A DNA stretch of 60,740 nt from Acidimicrobiia bacterium. Its GTDB lineage: Bacteria; Actinomycetota; Acidimicrobiia; Acidimicrobiales; SKKL01. Under the pieces are notes generated by a model, which ran no database searches, was not told the origin of the DNA, and worked only from the letters and a program-made list of their open reading frames with translations. The number at the start of each line of letters is the position of its first letter. The stretch's first letter is position 1. Shown here piece by piece: positions 41,465-49,659 of the stretch. Where the stretch lies: assembly GCA_016649895.1 (NCBI GenBank), contig JAENWR010000008.1, positions 1-60,740 of the forward strand, written 5' to 3'. The translations under genes were made by a program, and so were the position numbers.

Positions 41465-41584
41465 CTAGTGCCGCTTGCCACCAGTGGACTTCCGCGCTCC
41501 CTTTGGTGCGCGGCTCGTTCGTTCCGCTGTTGCGCCCTTCACGACCTCAGGAGCACCTGTTTGGATTGCAATCAGGTCCAGGGG
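41465..41584 (-). other. In-frame open extension beyond the SecB-like stop
   Basis: After the TGA of the SecB-like gene (41587-41585) the same frame stays open for 39 codons to TAG at 41465. It encodes PLDLIAIQTGAPEVV, then KGATAERTSRAPKGARKSTG and GKRH, a basic tail that looks coding. Either a former sense codon mutated to TGA, there is read-through, or there is a base error. The rest of 41373-41464 holds only short hairpins (for example GGCAC...GTGCC) and no gene. Confidence 0.4.
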
Positions 41585-41995
41585 TCACCGTAGCGTAGCT
41601 AGCGAGAGCGGCGGGAGCCCCGCCCGAGTAGTGAGCGACTGGATGAACTCACGGAGGTAGGGGTGGACGGAGAACGTGGCGCTTGTTGCGGCGAACGCTC
41701 CATACGCCTCGTCGGAGAGCTGAACATCTTCAGGCAGTGCATAAACGGCGCCGTAGATGGCCGAGCAGTCGAACACGGCCTCAGCACCCCTGCGAATGTG
41801 GACCTCGCAGCCGATCTCACAAACAAGGAGACGCGCATCGTCCATGAGAGCCCAGTCGTAGGACGCGTCCACGTCTGCTGCGAGCTGGCCCGGCTCGTAG
41901 CCTGCCTGCAACTCGGACGTAGAGCGAAGGAGCTTGATCTGCAAAAGATTGGCGAGCGCGCCAACTTGACCTGCGAGTTCAACCTCGTCGGTCAT
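41585..41995 (-). CDS. SecB-like chaperone
   Basis: A 136-aa protein with SecB-like features at its C-terminus: HPYLREFIQSLTTRAGLPPLSLATL, matching the P-Y-x-R-E...L-T-x-R-x-G-x-P-P-L block of SecB homologues. The beta-rich middle (LLVCEIGCEVHI, VFDCSAIYGAVYAL) fits the tetramerising core. Actinobacteria normally lack export SecB; their SecB-like proteins, such as mycobacterial Rv1957, serve toxin-antitoxin-chaperone operons. The ATG at 41995 overlaps the stop of the upstream HTH gene by four bases (ATGA). The assignment comes from motif memory, not a search. Confidence 0.65.
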   Translation of the reverse strand: MTDEVELAGQVGALANLLQIKLLRSTSELQAGYEPGQLAADVDASYDWALMDDARLLVCEIGCEVHIRRGAEAVFDCSAIYGAVYALPEDVQLSDEAYGAFAATSATFSVHPYLREFIQSLTTRAGLPPLSLATLR

Positions 41996-42633
41996 ACGGC
42001 CAAGTCCTCGCGGGACCGTGAGGCGGGGCCTTTCCGTGTCGAAGTGGCTTGATCGTAGAAGGGGTGAGCCTGCCCCGCCGGGAGCATCTGCCTGTGCACC
42101 CGGCGGGTGGCCCGCTTCACCGGAACTGGCTCGAGAGCCGAGTCGGTGGTGTACCTGTTCAGGAGCCTGGCATCGAAGAGCGTGGCGGACTCATGGTCGA
42201 TCAGATTCGCACCCTCGACTGAGTTGTCCCGTTGAGCGAACCATCCGGCGACCGTCGCCCACTCCCACACCCGGATTCCGCCTCCAAGCGTTCCACAGGG
42301 GGCAGGAAAGCCGCCAAGGCCCCTCTTGCCTCCCACCAGCAAACGGACGCTCTCAGGCGTGCGGTCGGTCCGATCGGCGATGTCGGGAATGGAGACCAAG
42401 TCGCGGTCCACCCTGAGGACGCGGACCGTAGGCACTACCGCCTCGAGACGGTCCGTAGTCTCCCCCAACGCATGGGAGGCACCGCGGGCAGCCACGACGA
42501 AGCCGATCGTCACTCGCCCCGACTGGACGCTTGCCCCTACATCCTCAAACGCGCCATAGAGCGCGTCGAGGTGCTCGTCGTTCTCAACGTCGAAGCCCTC
42601 AACCTCTAGAGCGAAGCTGAACTCACCCGTCAC
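41992..42633 (-). CDS. HicB-like antitoxin candidate with helix-turn-helix
   Basis: A 213-aa protein from GTG 42633. The N-terminal about 75 residues (FSFALEVEGFDVENDEHLDALYGAFED) have a HicB-like small alpha/beta pattern. Residues about 80-101 (VSIPDIADRTDRTPESVRLLV) form a helix-turn-helix, followed by GGKRGLGGFPAP and VWEWATVAGWF, the wing of AlpA-like regulators. The last about 80 residues are extended and basic, without a known fold, where chaperone-addicted antitoxins carry their chaperone-binding tail. The start overlaps the HicA-like stop by four bases (GTGA), and its own stop overlaps the SecB-like start. Confidence 0.6.
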   Translation of the reverse strand: MTGEFSFALEVEGFDVENDEHLDALYGAFEDVGASVQSGRVTIGFVVAARGASHALGETTDRLEAVVPTVRVLRVDRDLVSIPDIADRTDRTPESVRLLVGGKRGLGGFPAPCGTLGGGIRVWEWATVAGWFAQRDNSVEGANLIDHESATLFDARLLNRYTTDSALEPVPVKRATRRVHRQMLPAGQAHPFYDQATSTRKGPASRSREDLAV

Positions 42634-42932
42634 GTCCGTACTCCCTGTTGTGAACTTCCAACACACTGTATCTGTAAGAACCCGTGACGCCAAGCGAGCG
42701 AGGGGCACCAACCGCCTGGGCACTTCGCTGCACTTCTCTTCACACGCCTCGCCTCGTTTCCAGAGCTGCGGGGGGACTTCGCCACACTGAGCTGACAACA
42801 ACCATGCGGGCAGTAGAGCCTCGCCCAGTGCCCGCCGGGGACTTGCGCACGCCAGCCTCCAGCTCGCAGATGAACCAACACGCTCTCAACATCCTTGTCC
42901 GGATGGCGAGGAATCGACACCAGCCTAGGCAT
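42630..42932 (-). CDS. Small HicA-like protein, candidate toxin
   Basis: A 100-aa protein beginning MPRLVSIPRHPDKDVESVL. The core (VLVHLRAGGWRAQ, PGGHWARLYCPHGC, QLSVAKSPRSSGNEARRV) matches the HicA-like dsRNA-binding-type layout: helix, GW turn, a Gly-His strand pair, a Ser/Pro-rich turn and a basic helix. The GGHW His could be the catalytic residue of HicA-type mRNA interferases. The C-terminal about 30 residues are atypical. An alternative start at 43022 adds a Cys-rich region. First gene of the three-gene overlapping set. Confidence 0.55.
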   Translation of the reverse strand: MPRLVSIPRHPDKDVESVLVHLRAGGWRAQVPGGHWARLYCPHGCCQLSVAKSPRSSGNEARRVKRSAAKCPGGWCPSLAWRHGFLQIQCVGSSQQGVRT

Positions 42933-43079
42933 GGCGCGACCTCCCACACGCTCCCAGGCACTCCCGGCCGTGCACGGACGATCGGGACATTGCCACCCAC
43001 CCAGCTCCCGGGTCCTGTGCAAAGCAGGACGAGCTCAAGCCGTCGGCCTTGGCCTGCGTGGCCCCGAAGTACCCGGCCA

Positions 43080-43781
43080 TCAGAAGGGCTCCTCCGCGTC
43101 CGCCACACTGGGGACGTAGAGGACTTCGTCTACCGCCACAAGCATCCCGCCCGTGTCTGGGATGTGACTTGCGTCCCAGCCGGCGCTGGTAGGTCGCCAA
43201 GCGAGTCGGCCCATGATGTACGCGAATACCAACTGCGCTTTCGCCTCTGGATCGTAGACGAGACGGGCGCCCGCCACTGTGTTCTTCACGTCGAGCAAGG
43301 TGCGCAGCGCTTCCTCGGAAGGGTTTACTGCAGACTTGCGCAGCAGGCTCTGGTCGCCCGCCGTGACCCACATCCACCCGGGATGCTCGGTACGGAGTCG
43401 TTCGTCCCGGTAGATGCCAAGAGACTGGGGGAGCACGCCCGCCTCGATCGCGAGGCGCAGCCGCTGCGAGCCGTGAGTCGCTGCCCACCGGGCTGCCTCG
43501 TTCTCCTCTTCCTGGCGGCGACGACGTGCGTCCGCCTTTTGGTGGGCCTCGGCGACCTTAGGCCCAAGTGCCGCAAGAGCCCGATGCAAGGCATCATCGG
43601 CGCCAGCGAGGTCCGAGTCGATGATGTCGAAGGCAAGCGGAACGTCCGCCACTTCGGCTTCTCGAAGCGGCGGGTTCGTCTTGAGCACAGCCGCGAGATG
43701 GGTGACTGCGTCTCGGAAGGCTTCGACCTCATCGTCGACAAGGCCCCCGAAGATCGGATCGTACAGGTCGTCGTCGGCCAT
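43080..43781 (-). CDS. Hypothetical protein of the 41-44 kb island
   Basis: A 233-aa protein I cannot place. It begins MADDDLYDPIFGG, has an acidic N-terminus, a helical ALGPKVAEAHQKADARRRRQEEENEAARW region likely to be coiled coil (about 75-105), and an aromatic C-terminal half (RTEHPGWMWVTAG, LVFAYIMGRLAW). There is no signal peptide or clear membrane helix. The ATG at 43781 is preferred over TTG 43796. It starts 24 bases after the stop of the preceding gene, so the two are probably cotranscribed, and precedes the HicA-like gene by about 147 bases. Confidence 0.55.
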   Translation of the reverse strand: MADDDLYDPIFGGLVDDEVEAFRDAVTHLAAVLKTNPPLREAEVADVPLAFDIIDSDLAGADDALHRALAALGPKVAEAHQKADARRRRQEEENEAARWAATHGSQRLRLAIEAGVLPQSLGIYRDERLRTEHPGWMWVTAGDQSLLRKSAVNPSEEALRTLLDVKNTVAGARLVYDPEAKAQLVFAYIMGRLAWRPTSAGWDASHIPDTGGMLVAVDEVLYVPSVADAEEPF

Positions 43782-43805
43782 CCAGCTGTCAACCAACTGC
43801 TGCCA

Positions 43806-44291
43806 TCAGCCCACCGCCATGCCGATAAACCCTGACCACATCTCTACGACTTGGCGGAGTTCAGGCACGAGCTGCTCCACCCGCCGCCGTAGGGCTGCTT
43901 CCTCCGCTCCAGCCAGTTCGAGGAGGAGCTCGATGTCCTCAGGCCACATCGGCAGAGGCCTGGGAGTAGTGGAACGCGCCACGACGATGCGTGGGTGCGG
44001 CCAATTGGGAATGTTCGGACGGCCCGGCCAATCGGCATCCGATGCCTGAGCATTTGCGATTTCAACTGACGCTACCGGGGCGACGATGAGCAACTGGTCG
44101 ACGTCATCAGGCAAATTGGGGAGGAGGTCGACCACGTCCGACCAGTAGGGACTGTCCGGGGCAATCCAGATGCTCAACTCCCGGACGGGACGACCGCCTG
44201 CGTGAAGTGCGGCGCGAGCAGCGGCATCGTCGAATGCCGCGAGCACCCGAACGGCGACATCGCTGTCGGGCCGGACAGGATCCGGTATCAC
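43806..44291 (-). CDS. Hypothetical protein of the 41-44 kb island
   Basis: A 161-aa protein of unknown family, starting at GTG 44291 (IPDPVRPDSDVAVRVLAAF). It contains an alternating hydrophobic segment (LSIWIAPDSPYW, DVDQLLIVAPVASVEIANA) that looks like a Rossmann-type beta-alpha unit, and a C-terminal Glu/Leu-rich helix (DIELLLELAGAEEAALRRRVEQLV). No catalytic motif is evident. Upstream in-frame residues to 44453 look noncoding. It is the first gene of the leftward island. Confidence 0.5.
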   Translation of the reverse strand: MIPDPVRPDSDVAVRVLAAFDDAAARAALHAGGRPVRELSIWIAPDSPYWSDVVDLLPNLPDDVDQLLIVAPVASVEIANAQASDADWPGRPNIPNWPHPRIVVARSTTPRPLPMWPEDIELLLELAGAEEAALRRRVEQLVPELRQVVEMWSGFIGMAVG

Positions 44292-44654
44292 ATTGCGCTC
44301 CTTCTGCGACCGAACTACGGCCGCAGATCCTGAACAGCCTCGGGCCCGGACGGCAGCGACCTTTCGATGCCTAGACCTTCGGTGTTCGACCTCACCCGAC
44401 TTGGGCTTGGCGACGACCAACAACCCGCTGGTCGCACTCGCGCGTACCCGCACGGTCAGCCGGGATGGGGGATCACCGGCCTCGCCGCAGACGACAGGTC
44501 ACGTCTTGCGGGGATGACGGCAACCTTGGGGCGCGTAGGAGCGCTATCCCTCGCACCTCTGCCAGGACGACGGGTCTACAATTCCCCAGGCGCTCGATCC
44601 CGCCAACTGATGGCCTTGGGGGTTCGTGTGGGCCTGGCACTACGGTGCGAGCCG
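44292..44654. other. Intergenic region between the island and nucS
   Basis: This 363-base stretch separates divergent genes and must hold the promoters of both. Frames that extend nucS upstream to 44367 are open but read as low-complexity sequence unlike NucS. I see no RNA gene, repeat or convincing operator in it. Confidence 0.5.
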
Positions 44655-45314
44655 ATGCGCCTCGTGATCGCTCGCTGCTCCGTCGACTATGCCGGGCGGC
44701 TCACCGCCCACCTCCCGATGGCCACCCGCCTCATCATGGTGAAGGCCGACGGCTGCGTCGCCATCCACGCCGACGGCGGGGCCTACAAGCCACTGAACTG
44801 GATGAACGCACCGAACCGCGTGGTCGAGGCTGGAGCCGAGTGGACGGTGACCAACCCCAAGGGCGAGACGCTCACGATCACCATCGCCGAGGTCCTCTCC
44901 GACACCGCCCACGAGCTGGGCATCGACCCGGGCCTGTCGAAGGACGGCGTCGAGGCGCACCTCCAAGAGCTGCTCGCCGCCAACACCCACGCCATGGCCG
45001 AGGGGCTCTCGCTGGTGCGGCGCGAGTACCCCACCGACATCGGGCCCGTCGACCTGATGTGCCGCGATGCCGACGGCCGGTTGGTGGCCATCGAGGTGAA
45101 GCGCCGTGGGGAGATCGATGGCGTCGAGCAACTCACCCGCTACCTCGAGCTGATCCGCGCCGATCCTGCACTCGCCGACGTGCGCGGCATGTTCGTCGCC
45201 CAGGTCATCAAACCGCAGGCGCGCACCCTGGCCCTCACCCGCGACATCGTGTGCGTCGAGGTCGACTACGACGAGCTGCGCGGCATCGAGTCGAACGAGC
45301 TGCGCCTGTTCTGA
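44655..45314 (+). CDS. nucS: Mismatch-specific endonuclease NucS (EndoMS)
   Basis: A 219-aa nuclease that substitutes for MutS/MutL in many actinobacteria by cutting both strands at mismatches. The N-terminal beta-rich DNA-binding domain starts [21 protein letters not shown]. The C-terminal RecB-like nuclease has VDLMCRD and VAIEVKRRG, the PD-(D/E)xK motif, followed by QLTRYLELI. The C-terminal ESNELRLF resembles the clamp-interacting tails of NucS proteins. The ATG at 44655 begins the conserved N-terminus. Confidence 0.93.
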   Translation: MRLVIARCSVDYAGRLTAHLPMATRLIMVKADGCVAIHADGGAYKPLNWMNAPNRVVEAGAEWTVTNPKGETLTITIAEVLSDTAHELGIDPGLSKDGVEAHLQELLAANTHAMAEGLSLVRREYPTDIGPVDLMCRDADGRLVAIEVKRRGEIDGVEQLTRYLELIRADPALADVRGMFVAQVIKPQARTLALTRDIVCVEVDYDELRGIESNELRLF

Positions 45315-45325
45315 GCCCGCACGCG

Positions 45326-45357
45326 GCTGAGGGGCGCCCGGTGGGACGCCCCTCAGC
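45326..45357. terminator. Bidirectional hairpin terminator between nucS and proX
   Basis: GCTGAGGGGCG (45326-45336) and CGCCCCTCAGC (45347-45357) form a perfect 11-bp stem with a ten-base loop between two convergent genes, 11 bases after the nucS stop. There is no T-tract on either strand. Confidence 0.75.
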
Positions 45358-45383
45358 ACGATGCATCGTTCAGCGAGCGACCG

Positions 45384-46331
45384 TCAGCTCATCCAGCTAT
45401 CCACGAGCTCCTGGTTGCCCTCACCGGACAGCCACTCACGGATTCCTTCCTCTTCCTGGCCGGACTCGTACTGGTTGAGCACGATGTCCTCGAGCTCGGC
45501 GAGCTGCTCGTCGTTCAGCTCGAAGTCGGAGATCCAGCCGCTGACCTCCGGGCAGTCGTCGGTGAAGCCGGGACGAGCAACGGCGTGCAGCTCCTCGGCG
45601 CCACCCATGGCGCCTTCGGGATCCTCGAGGTCCTTGATGGGGTACACCGAGTAAGCCCAGTGGGGGTGCCACAGGGTGACAACGATGGGCTCCTCGTCCC
45701 CGATGGCCCGCTCGAGCTCGGCGAGCATTGCCGGGGTGCTGCTCTCGACGAGGGTGTAGTCGTCGAGCCCGTAGGTGGGGATGGCCTCCTCCTGGGTGGT
45801 GCGCATCAGACCAGCACCCGCCTCGATGCCGATGATCTCAGCACCGAACATGTCGGCGTTGCCGGCGAGCTCGGCGATCGAGTCGATCTCGACGTACTCG
45901 GGGACCGCGATGTTGAGCGTGCCCTGGTCGTACCAGGTCGCCAGGTCCTCCAGTTCCTCGCCGAACTCCTCCCAGTAGGGGGCGTGGGTGGCAGGGAGCC
46001 AGGCATCGAAGAACAGGTCGAGGTCGCCCTTCGCGACACCCTGGAACACCGGAGCGGCGTCGCTCTGGGTGGTCTCGACCTCGTAGCCCGCGTCCTCGAG
46101 GAGGACGGCCCACAGCTCGGTGACCACGATGTCCTCGTCCCACGGGATCCAGCCGATGGAGATCGAGTCGCACGCCGCTTGGTCGCCGCCGTCGGTCTGC
46201 TCGGTGTCGTCCGGTGCTCCCGCGCCGTTCTCGTCGTCGCTCTCGTCGTCACCACAGGCAGCGGCAACCATCGTCAGAGCCGCGATCACCGCCACAAGTC
46301 GAACCAGGGGATGGAGTCGACGTCGTCTCAT
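45384..46331 (-). CDS. proX: Glycine betaine/proline ABC transporter substrate-binding lipoprotein
   Basis: A 315-aa OpuAC/ProX-type lipoprotein. The signal peptide has lipobox VAAAC (Cys26), followed by an acidic linker. The binding domain includes IGWIPWDEDIVVTELW, DLDLFFDAWLPATHAPYW and VVTLWHPHWAYSVYPI, with the Trp residues that form the aromatic box for quaternary amines. It imports compatible solutes such as glycine betaine for osmoprotection. Last gene of the leftward proV-proW-proX operon, 63 bases after proW. Confidence 0.92.
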   Translation of the reverse strand: MRRRRLHPLVRLVAVIAALTMVAAACGDDESDDENGAGAPDDTEQTDGGDQAACDSISIGWIPWDEDIVVTELWAVLLEDAGYEVETTQSDAAPVFQGVAKGDLDLFFDAWLPATHAPYWEEFGEELEDLATWYDQGTLNIAVPEYVEIDSIAELAGNADMFGAEIIGIEAGAGLMRTTQEEAIPTYGLDDYTLVESSTPAMLAELERAIGDEEPIVVTLWHPHWAYSVYPIKDLEDPEGAMGGAEELHAVARPGFTDDCPEVSGWISDFELNDEQLAELEDIVLNQYESGQEEEGIREWLSGEGNQELVDSWMS

Positions 46332-46394
46332 GGGTGTTCCTTCCTTCTTTGGTTGGGGGGATTGCTGATGCCGGCGGCGAGCGCCGGCAGTCGG

Positions 46395-47249
46395 TCAGTT
46401 GCCTGCGTGTTGGCGTCGAAACGCCCGCTCGCTCACCGACGATGTCGAGCGGTCGAGGAAGATGGCGAGGATGACGATGGCGAGACCGCCCTCGAACCCC
46501 CGACCCACGTCGAGCGTGGTGATGCCGCGGAGCACGACCGCGCCCAGGCCGCCAGCGCCGACGATGCCGGCGATGACCACCATCGACAGGGCCAGCATGA
46601 TCACCTGGTTGATGCCGGCCATGATCGTGGGCAGAGCGAGCGGGATCTGGATGCGCGTGAGGATCTGCCTCGGAGGCGAGCCGAACGCGTGCCCGGCCTC
46701 GACCACCTCGGGGTCAACTTGGCGGATGCCCAGCTCGGTGAGCCGCACCGACGGCGGTAGCGAGAACACCACCGTGGCCACGACACCGGGAACCTCACCG
46801 AGGCCGAAGAAGACGATGGCCGGGATCAGGTAGACGAATGCTGGCATGGTCTGCATGAAATCGAGCGCCGGCCTCGTCACCCGACTGACCAGCGGGCTGC
46901 GCGTCGCGGCGATGCCGAGCGGCACACCGACGGCCACGGCGATGACGCTGGCGACGAGCACCAGCGCGAGCGACGACATGGCCTGCTCCCAGAGCCGCAT
47001 GCTGTCGATCAGAGGGAACGCGAGCACCGTGAAGAGAGCGAACGGCTTGCTGCGCACCCACCAGGCGAACGCCGCGAAGGCCGCGGTGAGGATCAAGGGG
47101 TTCGGCCACATCAGGAAGCTCTCGATCAGCTCGATGAGCCAGGAGAGGAAGTCGCTGGTGTAGTCGAAGACCCACTCGGCGTTCTCCTCCAACCACTCGA
47201 CCGCAGAGTCGATCCAACGGCCGATCGGCACGCGCGGCAGCTCAGCCAT
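46395..47249 (-). CDS. proW: Glycine betaine/proline ABC transporter permease
   Basis: A 284-aa permease with an N-terminal extracellular/amphipathic region (WIDSAVEWLEENAEWVFDY), then about six helices. The EAA-like loop VVEAGHAFGSPPRQILTRIQIPLALPTIMAG contacts the ATPase, and DFMQTMPAFVYLIPAIVFFGLG is typical of ProW/OpuAB. The ATG at 47249 lies within the last eight bases of proV, giving coupled translation. Confidence 0.92.
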   Translation of the reverse strand: MAELPRVPIGRWIDSAVEWLEENAEWVFDYTSDFLSWLIELIESFLMWPNPLILTAAFAAFAWWVRSKPFALFTVLAFPLIDSMRLWEQAMSSLALVLVASVIAVAVGVPLGIAATRSPLVSRVTRPALDFMQTMPAFVYLIPAIVFFGLGEVPGVVATVVFSLPPSVRLTELGIRQVDPEVVEAGHAFGSPPRQILTRIQIPLALPTIMAGINQVIMLALSMVVIAGIVGAGGLGAVVLRGITTLDVGRGFEGGLAIVILAIFLDRSTSSVSERAFRRQHAGN

Positions 47250-48516
47250 GGGGGACGCTCCCTTCGCCGCCGGGTTGATCGGTGGGCATCGCCGGCACGC
47301 CGTCGGCGGCAGCATCGTCGTCTGCACCACTTGCGCCGTTGGAGTCGCCGGCGAGAGCAGCGAGGAGGGTCACCCGCGGGATGATCCCGAGGAGGATGCC
47401 CTCATCGTCGACGACGGCGAGGGGGAGGGGGCTGCCAGCCGCCGGGGCGAACAGATCGACCAGCGGCGAATCCGGAGCGACGGTCGGGACATCGGTGGTC
47501 AGCACCTCCTCGATGGTGCCGTCGCGGCGGGCTGCTGCGGTCGCATCCTCGTCGCTCACCGCGCCGCGCAGCCGCCTGCGGGTGCCGACCACGTAGAGAC
47601 CCGACATCTGGTTCTCTCGCATGATCCGCATCGCGGCGCGCGGGCCTTCGTGGGGTCCGAGCGTGGCCACGGGCTGCTCCATCACGCTCGCGGCGGTGAG
47701 GACGCGTGATCGGTCGACGTCCTGGATGAACGATGCGACGTAGTCGTTGGCCGGATCCTGGAGGATCTCTTCCGCCGTACCGACCTGGACGATGCGTCCG
47801 TCCTTCATGACGGCGATGCGATCGCCGATGCGCATCGCTTCGTTGAGATCGTGGGTGATGAACACGATCGTCTTGCCGAGCCCCTCCTGGAGGTCGAGCA
47901 TCTGGTCCTGCATCTCACGGCGGATCAGCGGGTCGAGCGCGCTGAACGCCTCGTCCATCAACAAGATCTCGGCGTCGGTGGCCAGGGCGCGAGCGAGACC
48001 GACCCGCTGCTGCATCCCCCCGGACAGCTGACCCGGATATGCGTCGGAGCGGTCGGCCAGGCCCACCGACTCCAGAGCGGCTTGTGCACGCTCGCGCCGT
48101 TCCCCGACCGGCACCTTCGCCGCCTCGAGACCCCATGCCGCGTTGTCGAGGACGGTGCGATGGGGCATCAGGGCGAAGTGCTGGAAGACCATGCTGATCC
48201 CGCCGGACCGGATCTGGCGCAGGTCCTTCGCACCCAGGCCGGTGACATCGGTGCCGTCGATGACGATCCGACCGGAGGTGGGCTCGAACAGGCGGTTGAT
48301 CGTGCGCACCAGGGTCGACTTGCCCGACCCCGACAAGCCCATCACCACGAAGACCTCGCCCCGCTCGATGGTGAGGGAGGCGTCGATGACCGCGGCGACC
48401 GCTCCGGTCTCCGCCTTCACCTCGTCGCGCGTGTGGCCGTCCTCGAGCATCCTCACCGAACGCTCGGGGTGAGGCCCGAAGATCTTGTAGACGTGTTGCA
48501 ACTCGATCTCGCTCAT
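47242..48516 (-). CDS. proV: Glycine betaine/proline ABC transporter ATP-binding protein with CBS domains
   Basis: A 424-aa QAT-family ATPase. Walker A is GLSGSGKST, signature LSGGMQQRVGLA, Walker B ILLMDEAFSALDPL, and the regulatory switch is THDLNEA. A C-terminal pair of CBS modules (MEQPVATLGPHEGPRAAMRIM, LYVVGTRRRLRG and VVDDEGILLGIIPR) follows. CBS domains in OpuA sense ionic strength, so osmotic gating is likely. The ATG at 48516 (MSEIELQHVYKIFG). Upstream bases 48517-48737 hold no gene and should contain the operon promoter. Confidence 0.92.
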   Translation of the reverse strand: MSEIELQHVYKIFGPHPERSVRMLEDGHTRDEVKAETGAVAAVIDASLTIERGEVFVVMGLSGSGKSTLVRTINRLFEPTSGRIVIDGTDVTGLGAKDLRQIRSGGISMVFQHFALMPHRTVLDNAAWGLEAAKVPVGERRERAQAALESVGLADRSDAYPGQLSGGMQQRVGLARALATDAEILLMDEAFSALDPLIRREMQDQMLDLQEGLGKTIVFITHDLNEAMRIGDRIAVMKDGRIVQVGTAEEILQDPANDYVASFIQDVDRSRVLTAASVMEQPVATLGPHEGPRAAMRIMRENQMSGLYVVGTRRRLRGAVSDEDATAAARRDGTIEEVLTTDVPTVAPDSPLVDLFAPAAGSPLPLAVVDDEGILLGIIPRVTLLAALAGDSNGASGADDDAAADGVPAMPTDQPGGEGSVPHG

Positions 48517-48737
48517 CGACCTCCCGAGCTGACGTCCAGCACAGCCACGATGGTCGACCACGCACCGGCCGGCTCATCCGTCTCTCGGACGAGCACTGGC
48601 CGGTTGGCCTCGAGATCCATCGCGTCCACGACCACGGGTACCCGAAGTCCGGCCACTGCACGGGCGTACAAGCTCAGCGGCGACCGTACCAGACGAGGTC
48701 TCGGGAGCCGACGACCCTCGGAGCGAGCGGTGACGGC

Positions 48738-49592
48738 TCAGCCGAAGCGGCAGAGTCCACCGCTGATGACCACCTTCTCGCCGACCGACGTGGTGAACAC
48801 CGCCTCGCCGTCGGCGATGCGCCACATGCGAACGGTGAGCTCGTCGCCCGGCAGCACCGGCGAGGCGAAGCGCCCCTCCATGTGTCGGAAGCGGGCCGGG
48901 TCGCTCTCGCACAGCGAGTGCAGCAGTGCGCGGCCGGTGAAGCCATAGGTGCAGAGGCCGTGCAGGATCGGCTTGGGGAAGCCACCGATGTCGGAGAACG
49001 ACTTATCGGAGTGCAGCGGGTTGCGGTCGCCGTTGAGGCGGTACGTGAGGGCCTGGTCGGGCCGGGTGGCGTAGGTGACCTCGTGGTCGGGCTCGCGCTC
49101 GGGCGGCACGTTGGTGGGCCCCGATGGCCCCCGGTCGCCGCCGAAGCCGCCCTCACCGGCGATGAAGATCGACGAGCGGGTGCTGAACAGCGGCTCGCCG
49201 GTCTCCACCAGGGTCGAGTGCGATTCCGACACGATGACCGCGCCCTTGCCCTTGTCGTAGATGCCGACCACCTCGCTCTGCGCCTCGAGCTCGCCCGACA
49301 CGGGGATCTCGCGGTGCAAGGTGATGGCCTGCTCGCCATGGACGAGCATGGCCGGGTTGAACGACCCGATCTTGGCCATCCCACCGCCCCCGGCGCCGAG
49401 CACGACCGCCATGGTGGGCAGCACGCGCTGGTCGACGCCGCGGGTGTTCTCGGTGGTGAACTCCAGCTCCTGGGTGACGGGGTCGATGCTTCCGGCGCCG
49501 ACGCTCACCGCGTAGAGCAGTGCATCCTTGCTGGTCCAGCTTCGGCGCCCCGGCTCACCTTTGGAGCCAACAGCATCTGGGTTGATGGGCAT
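48738..49592 (-). CDS. MaoC-family enoyl-CoA hydratase 2-like protein
   Basis: A 284-aa double-hotdog hydratase. The C-terminal hotdog has YRLNGDRNPLHSD, the hydratase-2 catalytic Asp/His motif, and KPILHGLCTYG. The N-terminal hotdog lacks it, as in eukaryotic and actinobacterial hydratase 2. It hydrates trans-2-enoyl-CoA to (3R)-hydroxyacyl-CoA. The SDR gene immediately upstream would oxidise that product; together they resemble the two halves of peroxisomal multifunctional enzyme type 2. ATG 49592. Confidence 0.9.
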   Translation of the reverse strand: MPINPDAVGSKGEPGRRSWTSKDALLYAVSVGAGSIDPVTQELEFTTENTRGVDQRVLPTMAVVLGAGGGGMAKIGSFNPAMLVHGEQAITLHREIPVSGELEAQSEVVGIYDKGKGAVIVSESHSTLVETGEPLFSTRSSIFIAGEGGFGGDRGPSGPTNVPPEREPDHEVTYATRPDQALTYRLNGDRNPLHSDKSFSDIGGFPKPILHGLCTYGFTGRALLHSLCESDPARFRHMEGRFASPVLPGDELTVRMWRIADGEAVFTTSVGEKVVISGGLCRFG

Positions 49593-49659
49593 GACGTTCC
49601 CCCCTGCTCGTCGTGCAGTGTTGCGATGGACGTGTGCGATGTGACCCTGACGGGTCGGA

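Noticed and set aside
44367-44654. In-frame upstream extension of nucS
   Set aside because: The extra 96 codons are Arg/Gly/Ala low-complexity, and the known NucS N-terminus begins at the ATG at 44655.
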